From positions 19,169-83,168 of the forward strand of contig NZ_JAPJDL010000037.1 in assembly GCF_026242055.1 (NCBI RefSeq): 64,000 nt of DNA. Reading direction: 5' to 3'. The notes under the pieces are model-generated. The model did not search any database and was not told where the DNA came from. It was given only the letters and a program-made list of their open reading frames with translations. Below are positions 6,259 to 14,909 of the stretch, one piece after another. Each line of letters begins with the position of its first letter. Positions within the stretch are counted from its first letter, which is position 1. The stretch comes from Lentzea sp. NEAU-D7 (GTDB lineage Bacteria > Actinomycetota > Actinomycetes > Mycobacteriales > Pseudonocardiaceae). The position numbers and the translations under genes were made by a program.

Positions 6259-9003
6259 GTGGCGGATCAGACCGAGATCAAGAAGCTCCTCGACGACCCG
6301 AACGTCACTCCGGAGACCAAGAAGCAGCTCGTGCGCGCCCTCGCCGGCGCCGGCGCTCCCCAGGAAGAGGTCGAGCGCTACGGCAAGGCGAACGGTGTCG
6401 ACGTCCCGGACGACCCGAGCGTGGGCGACCACGTGGTGGGCGTGGTCCTCGCGCCGCTGACGCTCGGCTTCAGCGAGGCCAACAACATCCGCAAGGAAGG
6501 CCAGCACGCGGCCTTCACGATGGAGGGCGAGGACGCGGACGAGCTCGTCAAGAAGGCGGGCGAGGAACGCGAGCTCGGCGCCACCCAGAAGGTGCTGAAC
6601 GAGCAGGGCGACGTGCCGAACAGCAACGTCCTGCTCGACGCCGGCGCCCCCGGGCTGCGCTTCTTCGAGAAGTTCGTCCCGATCTACCCGAAGGCCGCGC
6701 AGGCGTGCGGTCACGGTGGTGCCGCACCGGACCTCCAGGGCGAGATCTACCGCAAGTACGACGAGGTCCGCGACATCGACTTCGCGAAGTTCCGCGAAGA
6801 CGCCCACAAGCTCACCGAGAACGTCAAGAAGGCGGACGCGCACGACAACGCGCTGGGTGCCGCCTGGAACGGGCTCGGTTCCTGGGAGGGCGCGGCCGCG
6901 AAGGCCGCGGGCGAGTACCGGGCCAAGTTCGCCGGTGCCTCGAAGACGTTCGTGCAGCAGGCGGGCACGGCTCCCGGCGCGATCACCGCCGGCGTGACCA
7001 ACATGCAGAAGCACGTCAAGGAGTTCGCGCAGCAGATCCACGACCAGTACTCGGAGAAGTGCGGCGGTCTGACGGTCGAGGAGGCCGAGACCGCGATCCG
7101 CCAGGCGAACGGCGACATCTTCGAGAACGACGCGGGCATCCTCGACGGACTCTCCGGCCTGCCCGGCTGGGTCGTCGGCGGCGTCGTGGGCGCTCTCACC
7201 GGCGGCATCCTGTCGGGCGTTCTCGCGGGCCTCGGCTGGGACTCCTGGGTCAAGGGCCGGCGGGAGTCCATCATCAACGAGGCCAAGCAGAAGCTGAAGG
7301 CGCTCTGCGAGGAGTTCGACGGCAAGAAGAAGGCGTTCGACGGCTACTGCCAGGCCGTGCAGGCCGGTGTCGACGCCGACTACAAGGCCATGTTCACGGG
7401 CCTGAAGAACGCGTTCCAGGACACGTTCGGCCCGATCGGCGACCCCCCTGCGTTCTCCGACCAGGGCGGCGGCCGTCAGAACGTCAACAACGGCGGCGGT
7501 GGTGGCGGCAGCCCGAGCGGTGGCGGCGGCCCCAGCGGTGGCGGTGGTCCGAGCGGCGGTGGCGGCGGTGGCACGCCGGAGATCCCGAAGCCCGAGAACC
7601 CGCTCGACAAGGACGGCGACGGCAAGCCGGACGTCCCCGGTGACACCGACGGCGACGGCAAGCCCGACGACCTCGACGGCGACGGCAAGCCCGACGACCT
7701 CGACGGCGACGGCAAGCCCGACGAGCCGAAGCCCGAGGAGAAGCTGGAGACCGTCACGGTCACGGCCGGCGACAACACGATCAAGGTCACGGAGCCCGAC
7801 TCGAACGGGCACGTGAAGATGACGATCGACACGCCCAAGGGCGAGCCGAAGACCTACGACCTGGACTTCAGCAAGAACCCCGAGGCCGCCAAAGCCCTGA
7901 TGGGGCAGAACGGCGCACAGGCCATCACCGCCATGGCCAACCAGCTCACCGCGTCGAACCCGGCGGCGGGTGCGCAGACCCCCACCGCCGGTGGCGCGCC
8001 CGCCCCCGGCGCCACCCCCGCGCCCGGTGTCGGAGCGGCCCCGGCCGAGGGCCCGCTCGGTTCGGAGTCGAACCCGATCCCGGTCGAGGTCGGCGCGGAC
8101 GGCAAGATCCACATCGAGCAGGACGGCGTCAACTTCACCGCCGAGGTCGACACCGAGACCGGGCAGATCAACCTGACCGCGGACAACGGGGACGGCACGC
8201 CCGACAAGATCGGCGTGGGCTTCGGCGAGGACGAGAACCCCGCCGCGCAGACCCCTGGTTCCGAGTCCGGTCCCGGTGGGGGTGGCTCCGGCGGCGACAG
8301 GCTGGAGGACGGTCTGCGCATCCCGGAGGCCGAGTTCCCCGAGCCCGTCACGACGCTGCCGGCCGAGGCGGACGTCCGGCCGATGCCGGCCGAGGCCGAC
8401 TTCCAGCCGATGCCGGCGCCCGCCGGTGAGCAGGTCTGGAGCCCGCCGGGAGAGGCCGCGCCGAACGTGGCCGAGCGCTTCCAAGACTCGATGGCTCGCA
8501 GCTACATCGAGGACAACGGCATCATGCCGAGCGTCGGCGAGCCCAGGATCTCCGCGGAGAACCCGCAGTTCGCCCAGGCCTCCGACAGCACGACGACGTC
8601 CGGTGTCTCGTTCACCGGCGGCGGCGAGTCCGTGCTCGGCAGCTCGAACGCCGACAGCGCGTGGAACAGCCCGAGCTCGGGCGACAGCAACGGCGGCTCG
8701 TTCACCACGAACCCCTCCGAAGCGGGTCAGCCGGGAATGGCGAACCTGCCGTCCATGCAGGACGCGAGCGGCCAGGCACCGAGCGGTGCGGCTTCCGGCG
8801 GCATGATGGGTGGCGGCGGCATGATGGGCGGCGGCATGGCCGGCGCCGGAGCGGGCGGCCAGCAGGGCGGCGACTCCGAGCGAGGGGCCAGCCAGTGGCG
8901 CACCACGGGCACGTTGTTCGACGACGACAACAACAACCCGTTGAGCGCCATGCAGACCACGCTGGGTGAAGACCGAGGGGAGGCCGCCAGCCCATGGCGA
9001 TGA
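6259..9003 (+). CDS. Large type VII secretion substrate-like protein with DGDGKPD repeats
   Basis: 914 residues with a GTG start. The N-terminal ~400 residues are helical and include WNGLGSWEG at about residues 204-212, reminiscent of a WXG turn, and a hydrophobic Gly/Val segment near 300-325. A poly-Gly/Ser linker (about 411-440) follows, then four DGDGKPD units (about 451-490) that resemble calcium-binding DxDxD loops. Next come an ~85-residue beta-type segment, Ala/Pro spacers, and a Met/Gly-rich tail (GGMMGGGGMMGGGM). No signal peptide or catalytic motif was seen. The gene order EspC-like, large protein, coiled-coil protein suggests a type VII export cassette. Function unknown. Confidence 0.72.
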   Translation: MADQTEIKKLLDDPNVTPETKKQLVRALAGAGAPQEEVERYGKANGVDVPDDPSVGDHVVGVVLAPLTLGFSEANNIRKEGQHAAFTMEGEDADELVKKAGEERELGATQKVLNEQGDVPNSNVLLDAGAPGLRFFEKFVPIYPKAAQACGHGGAAPDLQGEIYRKYDEVRDIDFAKFREDAHKLTENVKKADAHDNALGAAWNGLGSWEGAAAKAAGEYRAKFAGASKTFVQQAGTAPGAITAGVTNMQKHVKEFAQQIHDQYSEKCGGLTVEEAETAIRQANGDIFENDAGILDGLSGLPGWVVGGVVGALTGGILSGVLAGLGWDSWVKGRRESIINEAKQKLKALCEEFDGKKKAFDGYCQAVQAGVDADYKAMFTGLKNAFQDTFGPIGDPPAFSDQGGGRQNVNNGGGGGGSPSGGGGPSGGGGPSGGGGGGTPEIPKPENPLDKDGDGKPDVPGDTDGDGKPDDLDGDGKPDDLDGDGKPDEPKPEEKLETVTVTAGDNTIKVTEPDSNGHVKMTIDTPKGEPKTYDLDFSKNPEAAKALMGQNGAQAITAMANQLTASNPAAGAQTPTAGGAPAPGATPAPGVGAAPAEGPLGSESNPIPVEVGADGKIHIEQDGVNFTAEVDTETGQINLTADNGDGTPDKIGVGFGEDENPAAQTPGSESGPGGGGSGGDRLEDGLRIPEAEFPEPVTTLPAEADVRPMPAEADFQPMPAPAGEQVWSPPGEAAPNVAERFQDSMARSYIEDNGIMPSVGEPRISAENPQFAQASDSTTTSGVSFTGGGESVLGSSNADSAWNSPSSGDSNGGSFTTNPSEAGQPGMANLPSMQDASGQAPSGAASGGMMGGGGMMGGGMAGAGAGGQQGGDSERGASQWRTTGTLFDDDNNNPLSAMQTTLGEDRGEAASPWR

Positions 9004-9446
9004 TCGGGGAAGTGGACCCGCGCGTCCAGGCGTTGTTCGACGAGAACATCGCCAGGACCCGCCGTGCCACCGCGGAGGTCTCGGCGGAGCTCAAGGCGAG
9101 CCAGGACAAGGTGGCCGCCGACATCGCGGCTCGCGAGGAAAAGCACAAGCAGGACGTCGCGGCCGCTCAGAAGAGCGCCGAGAACCTCGTCGCGCAGGGC
9201 GAACGGCAGCAGTCGCGCAAGCCGCAGTGGGAGCGTCCCGAACGCGGCGCCGGTGAACTGGCGTTCGGCCCGGAGGACGACGACGGCGGCTACGCGCCCC
9301 CGCAGCAGCAGCAGCAGCAGCAGGCACCGATGGCGGCTCCTCCGCCTCCTCCGCCACCGCCGGTCGCGCCGCCACCCGCCCACCGGCGTCGTCCGGCGCC
9401 CGTGGACGACGATGACGACCTGAGCGGCCAGACCTGGCTCAGCTGA
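8994..9446 (+). CDS. Coiled-coil protein with Gln/Pro tracts, type VII cassette
   Basis: 150 residues from ATG 8994. A second ATG at 9000 overlaps the previous stop as ATGA and is an equally good, coupled start. Residues 10-75 are a charged helix (coiled coil), then come seven Gln, a run of Pro, and an acidic tail, DDDDDLSGQTWLS. The layout matches the protein at 1494-1883, whose tail is DDDEDFSQSRILY, and both sit in type VII gene groups. The role is unknown; a dedicated chaperone or tether for the upstream protein is an inference. Confidence 0.68.
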   Translation: MAMIGEVDPRVQALFDENIARTRRATAEVSAELKASQDKVAADIAAREEKHKQDVAAAQKSAENLVAQGERQQSRKPQWERPERGAGELAFGPEDDDGGYAPPQQQQQQQAPMAAPPPPPPPPVAPPPAHRRRPAPVDDDDDLSGQTWLS

Positions 9447-9452
9447 CCTGAC

Positions 9453-9489
9453 CTCCGGCCCCGCGTGCGATCCCGCACCGGGGCCGGAG
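9453..9489. terminator. Bidirectional terminator between convergent genes
   Basis: Outer arms 9453-9463 (CTCCGGCCCCG) and 9479-9489 pair over 11 bp. An inner GTGCG/CGCAC stem (9465-9469 with 9474-9478) continues the hairpin. It lies between the coiled-coil gene (+) and the hydrolase gene (-) and can serve both. Confidence 0.75.
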
Positions 9490-9492
9490 TCG

Positions 9493-10320
9493 TCACCGCC
9501 GGGGCAGGGCTTCCCGCTGGAACACGAGGTTCGCGGACTTCAGGTCGCTGTCGAGCAGCTCGTCGTAGGTCCGGTCTCCGGTCAGCACGCGCAGCAGGAA
9601 GGCCGTCACGAACGCGCGTCCGAGCTTCTGCGCCCCTCGTTCGGAGCTGCCGTCCAGCATGAGCTCGCTCCAGTGCCGGCCCTCGGTGAAGCCGAGGTGC
9701 GAGGCCTTGGGCAGCAGCCGCAGTTGCACGGGACCGCCCCACGCGGACGCGATGGCCTCGGCGTGGCCGACCGGGGGCGCGATGCGGTCCTCGCCCGCCG
9801 CGAGGTGCAGGCCGGGCGCGCGGACCTCGCGGGCCGCGTCCAGTGCCGACGGGCGCGTCTCCGTTGCGGCCAAAGTCACAACGGCCCGGACCCGGTCCGC
9901 AGAGGACGCTGCCAGCACGGCGGCGCCGCCACCCATCGAGTGTCCGGCCAGCGCGAGCCGGGCGGGGTCGACGCTGATCTCCCCGGTGCCGAGCCGCACG
10001 CCGGTGCAGATGTCCAAAGTGGTCAGCAGGTTCGCCGCCAGCACCCGTGACGACAGCAGCGGGCCGCGTTCCACGGCCGGTGCCGCGGCGACCACGCCCC
10101 AGGAGGCCAGGTGCCGCAAAAGGCCGTGGTAGCGCCGTACGGGCTGCATCCAGCCGTGTCCGAACGCGACAGCGGGCAGACCGAGGCCCGACTGCGGTGT
10201 GAAGATCGCGCCCGGCAGGCCGACGAGCGCGAGGTCGCCGCGCAGCACGGGGTGCGGGCCGGGCCTGCTGAGCTGCTCGAGGGCCTGTTTCGCGGTCAGC
10301 GTGATCACGCGGCGAGCCAT
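9493..10320 (-). CDS. Alpha/beta hydrolase (chlorophyllase/dienelactone hydrolase-like)
   Basis: 275 residues. ATG at 10320 (MARRVITLT) is preferred; an in-frame ATG 36 nt upstream is less likely. It has an alpha/beta-hydrolase fold with the nucleophile elbow GHSMGGG, an oxyanion region FGHGWMQP, a likely acid in AAGEDRIAPP and the His in KASHLGF. No signal peptide, so cytoplasmic. The substrate is unknown: an ester or thioester hydrolase acting on a small molecule. It is transcribed divergently from glmS, and the 134-nt gap must hold both promoters. Confidence 0.75.
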   Translation of the reverse strand: MARRVITLTAKQALEQLSRPGPHPVLRGDLALVGLPGAIFTPQSGLGLPAVAFGHGWMQPVRRYHGLLRHLASWGVVAAAPAVERGPLLSSRVLAANLLTTLDICTGVRLGTGEISVDPARLALAGHSMGGGAAVLAASSADRVRAVVTLAATETRPSALDAAREVRAPGLHLAAGEDRIAPPVGHAEAIASAWGGPVQLRLLPKASHLGFTEGRHWSELMLDGSSERGAQKLGRAFVTAFLLRVLTGDRTYDELLDSDLKSANLVFQREALPRR

Positions 10321-10454
10321 GTGGTGAACCGTAGTCGATCCTGTCGTCCGCACCACATCCGAGATTGGTCTACACCACCCGTGCGTTTGACCAGCGCAAA
10401 CGGAGCACTCTCACTCATTAGGGTTAGCGGCGTGGTCTAGCTAGTCTGTTTCCC

Positions 10455-12314
10455 GTGTGCGGAATCGTGGGATACGTGGGTCACCAGTCGGCGCTCGACG
10501 TCGTGCTGGACGGGCTGAGGCGCCTCGAGTACCGGGGTTACGACTCAGCGGGCGTCGCGGTCGTGACAGGCGACGACCTCGCCGTCGAACGCAAGGCCGG
10601 ACGGCTGCAGAACCTGGAGACGAGGCTCGACGAGGTCGGCCGCGACAACTTCGCGGGCACCGTCGGCATGGGCCACACCCGATGGGCGACGCACGGCGCG
10701 CCGATCGACCGGAACTCGCACCCGCACCGCGACACGACCAACCGTGTCGCGGTGGTGCACAACGGCATCATCGAGAACTTCCTCGCCCTGCGCGCCGAGC
10801 TCGAAGGCCTCGGCGTCGAGATGGCGTCCGACACCGACACCGAGACGGTCGCGCACCTCGTGGCGTTCGCCTACGCCGAGGGCGACACGAAGGGCGACCT
10901 GCCCGCCAGCGTGCGCAAGATCGCCCGCCGGCTCGAGGGCGCGTTCACTCTCGTGATCACGCACGCCGACGAGCCCGACCAGGTCGTCGCCGCGCGCCGC
11001 AACTCTCCGCTGGTCGTCGGCGTGGGCGAGAACGAGTACTTCGTCGCGAGCGACGTGGCCGCGTTCATCGCGCACACCAAGGAAGCCGTCGAGCTGGGCC
11101 AGGACCAGATGGTCGTGCTGACCCGCGACGGGTACGAGGTCACCGACTTCGACGGCGAGGTCGCCGAGGCCAAGCCGTTCACGGTCAACTGGGACCTCAG
11201 CGCCGCCGAGAAGGGCGGCCACGAGTACTTCATGCTCAAGGAGATCGAGGAGCAGCCGGAGGCGCTGGCGAACACGCTGCGCGGCCACTTCGCGAACGGC
11301 CGGATCGTCCTCGACGAGCAGCGCCTCTCCGACCAGGACCTGCGCGACGTCGACAAGGTCTTCGTCATCGCCTGCGGCAGCGCGTACCACTCCGGTCTCG
11401 TCGCGAAGTACGCGATCGAGCACTGGACCCGCCTGCCCGTCGAGGTCGAGCTGGCCTCCGAGTTCCGCTACCGCGACCCGGTGCTCGACCGCGACACGCT
11501 CGTCGTCGCCGTCTCGCAGTCCGGAGAGACCGCGGACACGCTGGAGGCCGTGCGCCACGCCCGCGCGCAGAAGGCCCGCGTCCTGGCCGTCTGCAACACC
11601 AACGGCGCGCAGATCCCGCGCGAGTCCGACGCCGTGCTCTACACGCACGCCGGCCCGGAGATCGGTGTCGCGTCGACGAAGGCGTTCCTCGCCCAGATCG
11701 CCGCGAACTACCTGGTGGGCCTGGCCCTGGCGCAGGCCCGCGGCACCAAGTACCCGGACGAGGTCGCCCGCGAGTTCCACGAGCTGGAGGCCATGCCCGA
11801 GGCCGTGCAGCGGGTGCTCGCCACGAGCGAGCAGGTCCGTGCCCTGGGCCGTGAGCTCGCCGACTCGAAGGCGGTGCTGTTCCTCGGCCGCCACGTCGGC
11901 TACCCGGTGGCCCTGGAAGGCGCGCTCAAGCTCAAGGAGCTCGCCTACATGCACGCCGAGGGCTTCGCGGCGGGCGAGCTCAAGCACGGCCCGATCGCGC
12001 TGATCGAGCAGGATCTGCCGGTCGTCGTGGTCATGCCGTCGCCGAAGGGCCGCGCCGTCCTGCACTCGAAGCTGGTGTCGAACATCAGCGAGATCCAGGC
12101 CCGTGGCGCCCGCACGATCGTGATCGCGGAGGAGGGCGACGAGACGGTGCGCCCGTTCGCCGACCACCTGATCGAGATCCCGGCCGTCCCGACGCTGCTG
12201 CAGCCGCTCATCTCGACGGTGCCGTTGCAGATCCTCGCGGCCGAGATCGCGTCCGCCCGCGGCTACGACGTGGACAAGCCTCGCAACCTGGCGAAGTCCG
12301 TTACCGTCGAGTGA
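10455..12314 (+). CDS. glmS: Glutamine-fructose-6-phosphate aminotransferase (isomerizing)
   Basis: 619 residues with a GTG start. GlmS makes glucosamine-6-phosphate from fructose-6-phosphate and glutamine, the first step to UDP-GlcNAc. The N-terminal glutaminase domain begins directly with the nucleophile Cys (MCGIVGYVG) and has GHTRWATHG. Two SIS isomerase domains follow, with ACGSAYHSG, SQSGETADT and the C-terminal KSVTVE. No glmS ribozyme-like element was recognised in the 134-nt leader. The next gene, nnr, starts 28 nt downstream. Confidence 0.97.
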   Translation: MCGIVGYVGHQSALDVVLDGLRRLEYRGYDSAGVAVVTGDDLAVERKAGRLQNLETRLDEVGRDNFAGTVGMGHTRWATHGAPIDRNSHPHRDTTNRVAVVHNGIIENFLALRAELEGLGVEMASDTDTETVAHLVAFAYAEGDTKGDLPASVRKIARRLEGAFTLVITHADEPDQVVAARRNSPLVVGVGENEYFVASDVAAFIAHTKEAVELGQDQMVVLTRDGYEVTDFDGEVAEAKPFTVNWDLSAAEKGGHEYFMLKEIEEQPEALANTLRGHFANGRIVLDEQRLSDQDLRDVDKVFVIACGSAYHSGLVAKYAIEHWTRLPVEVELASEFRYRDPVLDRDTLVVAVSQSGETADTLEAVRHARAQKARVLAVCNTNGAQIPRESDAVLYTHAGPEIGVASTKAFLAQIAANYLVGLALAQARGTKYPDEVAREFHELEAMPEAVQRVLATSEQVRALGRELADSKAVLFLGRHVGYPVALEGALKLKELAYMHAEGFAAGELKHGPIALIEQDLPVVVVMPSPKGRAVLHSKLVSNISEIQARGARTIVIAEEGDETVRPFADHLIEIPAVPTLLQPLISTVPLQILAAEIASARGYDVDKPRNLAKSVTVE

Positions 12315-12342
12315 AGTTGACCCCGAAGGGCTAAGGGGAGTT

Positions 12343-13773
12343 GTGAGGGGCGTCTGGCACACCGAGCGCGTCAAGTCCGCTGAAGAGGAGCTCATGGCGG
12401 TCGTCCCGCCGGGCTCGTTGATGCGCAAGGCCGCGTTCGGGGTGGCCACCCACGCCCTCAGGCTCCTGAAGGGCCGCCGCCGTGTGACGTTGCTCGTGGG
12501 TGCGGGCAACAACGGCGGCGACGCCCTGTGGGCCGGGTACTTCCTGCGCCGCCGCGGGGTCGCGGTGTCCGCGGTCCTGCTCGACCCGGCCAAGGCCCAC
12601 GCCGAAGGCCTCGCCGCCTTCCGCGGGGCCGGTGGCCGGATCACCGACGAGGTGGGCACCCCCGACCTCGTGGTCGACGGCATCGTCGGCCTGTCCGCAC
12701 GCGGCCCGCTGCGCCCGGCCGCCGCCGCCCTGGTCGAGGGCGTGCGGGCCCCGATCCTCGCGGTGGACCTGCCGTCCGGCATCGACCCGGACACCGGCGA
12801 GATCGCCGGCCCGCACGTGAAAGCCCACACCACCGTCACGTTCGGCTGCCTGAAGCCGGTGCACGCGCTGGCCGACTGCGGCGAGGTGCACCTGGTCGAC
12901 ATCGGCCTCCGGCCGGCGGATCCCGACTTCGTGCTGCTCGACCGCGAGGACATCGCCTGGCCGGTGCCGGGCCCGTCCGACGACAAGTACACCCAGGGCG
13001 TCACGGGAGTGGCGGCCGGCAGCGCCACCTATCCCGGAGCCGCCGTGCTGTCCACCGGCGCCGCCGTGCTCGCGACCTCGGGCATGGTCCGCTACGCCGG
13101 TCCGGCCGCCGACGCGATCCGCGCCCGCTGGCCCGAGACGATCTGCACCGGTTCGATCACCGACGCCGGCCGCGTCCAGGCCTGGGTCGTCGGCCCCGGC
13201 ATGGGCACCGGCAGCTCGTCCGCGGAGGTGCTGCGGTTCGTGCTGGACGCCGGTGTGCCGGTGGTCGCCGACGCGGACGCCATCACGCTGCTCGCCTCGG
13301 TCCCGTCGCTCTGGGACGCCCGCGACCCCGACGCCGCACTGGTGCTGACCCCGCACGACCGCGAGTTCGAACGCCTGGCGGGCCCGGTCGGCGCGGACCG
13401 CGTCGCGGCGGCCAGGAAGGCCGCGCAGCGGTTCAACGCCGTGGTGCTGCTCAAGGGCCACCGGACCGTCGTGGCGGCGCCGGACGGGCGGGCGCTGGTC
13501 AACTCGGCCACGTCGTCCTGGCCCGCGACGGCCGGATCGGGCGACGTCCTGTCGGGGATCATCGGCGCGCTGCTGGCCGGTGGGGTCGACCCGTTCCTGG
13601 CGGCGGGGTACGCGGCGCACGCGCACGTGCTGGCCGCCGAACTGGGGGCGAACGGTGCTCCGGTGCCCGCGTCGGGGCTGATGAACGCGATCCCGGACGC
13701 GATCCGGACGATCTTGTCGGTGCCGTCTGGGAGAATTGAGCCAGGGGACCCCCTGGAGGGGACCCTTGCGTGA
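12343..13773 (+). CDS. nnr: Bifunctional NAD(P)H-hydrate epimerase/dehydratase
   Basis: 476 residues with a GTG start. The enzyme repairs hydrated NADH and NADPH. The N-terminal YjeF_N epimerase domain (about 1-215) has VGAGNNGGDALW and LPSGIDPDTG. The C-terminal ADP/ATP-dependent dehydratase domain (about 220-476) has VVGPGMGTG, LTPHDREFERL and the nucleotide-binding ATAGSGDVLSG. Both domains are complete, so both activities are expected. It lies 28 nt after glmS and 50 nt before alr, as in M. tuberculosis and Streptomyces. Confidence 0.95.
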   Translation: MRGVWHTERVKSAEEELMAVVPPGSLMRKAAFGVATHALRLLKGRRRVTLLVGAGNNGGDALWAGYFLRRRGVAVSAVLLDPAKAHAEGLAAFRGAGGRITDEVGTPDLVVDGIVGLSARGPLRPAAAALVEGVRAPILAVDLPSGIDPDTGEIAGPHVKAHTTVTFGCLKPVHALADCGEVHLVDIGLRPADPDFVLLDREDIAWPVPGPSDDKYTQGVTGVAAGSATYPGAAVLSTGAAVLATSGMVRYAGPAADAIRARWPETICTGSITDAGRVQAWVVGPGMGTGSSSAEVLRFVLDAGVPVVADADAITLLASVPSLWDARDPDAALVLTPHDREFERLAGPVGADRVAAARKAAQRFNAVVLLKGHRTVVAAPDGRALVNSATSSWPATAGSGDVLSGIIGALLAGGVDPFLAAGYAAHAHVLAAELGANGAPVPASGLMNAIPDAIRTILSVPSGRIEPGDPLEGTLA

Positions 13774-13823
13774 GCGCTCGCTCACACTCCTGAGCTGCGT
13801 GCTCATGGCACGATGAACAGGTT

Positions 13824-14909
13824 ATGGCCCGTTCAGAAGTTGTCGTCGACCTAGGCGCGCTGCGGCACAACGTCGCCCTGCTCGCCGGTCTCGCGCCGTC
13901 CGCCGACACCATGGCCGTCGTCAAGGCGGACGGGTACGGGCACGGCGCGGTGCAGGTCGCCCGCGCCGCTCTCGAAGCGGGCGCCACCTGGCTCGGCTCG
14001 TGCTCGACGCAGGAAGCCCTCGCGTTGAGGACGGCGGGCATCCAGGCCCCGGTCCTGGCCTGGCTCGACGCTCCGGGCGAGGACCTGGCGGCCGGTCTCG
14101 CGGCCGACGTGGACATGTCCGTGTCGTCGCTGTCCGACCTGCGCCGCGTCGAGCAGGCCGCGCTGGAGGCCGACGCGCGGCCGCGGCTCCACCTCAAGAT
14201 CGACACCGGGCTGAGCCGCAACGGCTGCCAGCCCCACGACTGGCCGGAGCTCGTCGAGGCCGCGAAGAAGCACGAGGTCGTGGCCATCTGGTCGCACCTC
14301 GCGTCCGCGGACGTGATCGGCGACCCGTCCATCGACCTGCAGGCCAAGCGGTTCGACGACGCCTACGAGGTCGCCACCGCCGCCGGTCTCGACCCGAAAC
14401 GGCACATCGCCAACTCGGCGGCCCTGCTGACCAGGCCCGATCTGCACTTCGACATGGTCAGGCCCGGCATCGCGATCTACGGGCTGAACCCGGTGCCGAC
14501 CGATCACGACCTCAGGCCGGTCATGAGCTTCCGGTCGCACGTGGCGCTCACGAAACGTATCCCCGCCGGGGAGTCCGTCTCCTACGGGATGACATGGACA
14601 GCGCGGACCGACACGACGCTGGCACTGGTGCCGGCGGGGTATGCGGACGGTGTCCCGAGGGCGCTCTCCGGCCGGATGGAGGTGCTCCTGGAGGGGAGGC
14701 GCCGCCCGGTGGTCGGCCGTGTCTGCATGGACCAGGTCGTCGTGGACTGCGGGGACGACGAGATCGCGGAGGGTGCCGAGGTCGTCCTGTTCGGCGACGG
14801 GAGCCGGGGCGAGCCGACGGCGACGGAGTGGGCGGAGCTGACCGGGACGATCGACTACGAGATCGTCTGCGGGATGTACCGGCCGCGGGTGCGGAGGATC
14901 TACACGTGA
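13824..14909 (+). CDS. alr: Alanine racemase
   Basis: 361 residues, ATG start. This PLP enzyme interconverts L- and D-alanine for peptidoglycan. The PLP lysine is in VVKADGYGHG near residue 35, the substrate-binding region is IDTGLSRNG, and the second catalytic residue (Tyr) is in SVSYGMTW. The C-terminal beta domain is complete (VGRVCMDQVVVDCG). The stop overlaps the GTG of the next hydrolase (GTGA at 14906-14909), showing coupling. The order alr-hydrolase-tsaE-tsaB-rimI-tsaD is conserved in actinomycetes. Confidence 0.97.
   Translation: MARSEVVVDLGALRHNVALLAGLAPSADTMAVVKADGYGHGAVQVARAALEAGATWLGSCSTQEALALRTAGIQAPVLAWLDAPGEDLAAGLAADVDMSVSSLSDLRRVEQAALEADARPRLHLKIDTGLSRNGCQPHDWPELVEAAKKHEVVAIWSHLASADVIGDPSIDLQAKRFDDAYEVATAAGLDPKRHIANSAALLTRPDLHFDMVRPGIAIYGLNPVPTDHDLRPVMSFRSHVALTKRIPAGESVSYGMTWTARTDTTLALVPAGYADGVPRALSGRMEVLLEGRRRPVVGRVCMDQVVVDCGDDEIAEGAEVVLFGDGSRGEPTATEWAELTGTIDYEIVCGMYRPRVRRIYT

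Noticed and set aside
7600..7730. DNA tandem repeat at DGDGKPD codons
   Set aside because: It lies in a coding region, and repetition follows the protein units; it is covered in the protein entry.
5845..8484. 879-codon open frame on the minus strand
   Set aside because: It lies opposite the 914-aa gene, is Arg/Leu/Gly/Val-biased as expected for the complement of high-GC codons and has no family motif.
10321..10454. glmS ribozyme or riboswitch
   Set aside because: The 134-nt leader shows no recognisable ribozyme core, and glmS ribozymes are mainly found in Firmicutes.
10545..13028. 827-codon open frame on the minus strand
   Set aside because: It is antisense to glmS and nnr, both with complete family motifs.
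14000..14905. In-frame upstream extension of the alpha/beta hydrolase
   Set aside because: This part is out of frame over alr and Arg/Gly-rich. GTG 14906 overlaps the alr stop and starts a hydrophobic helix.
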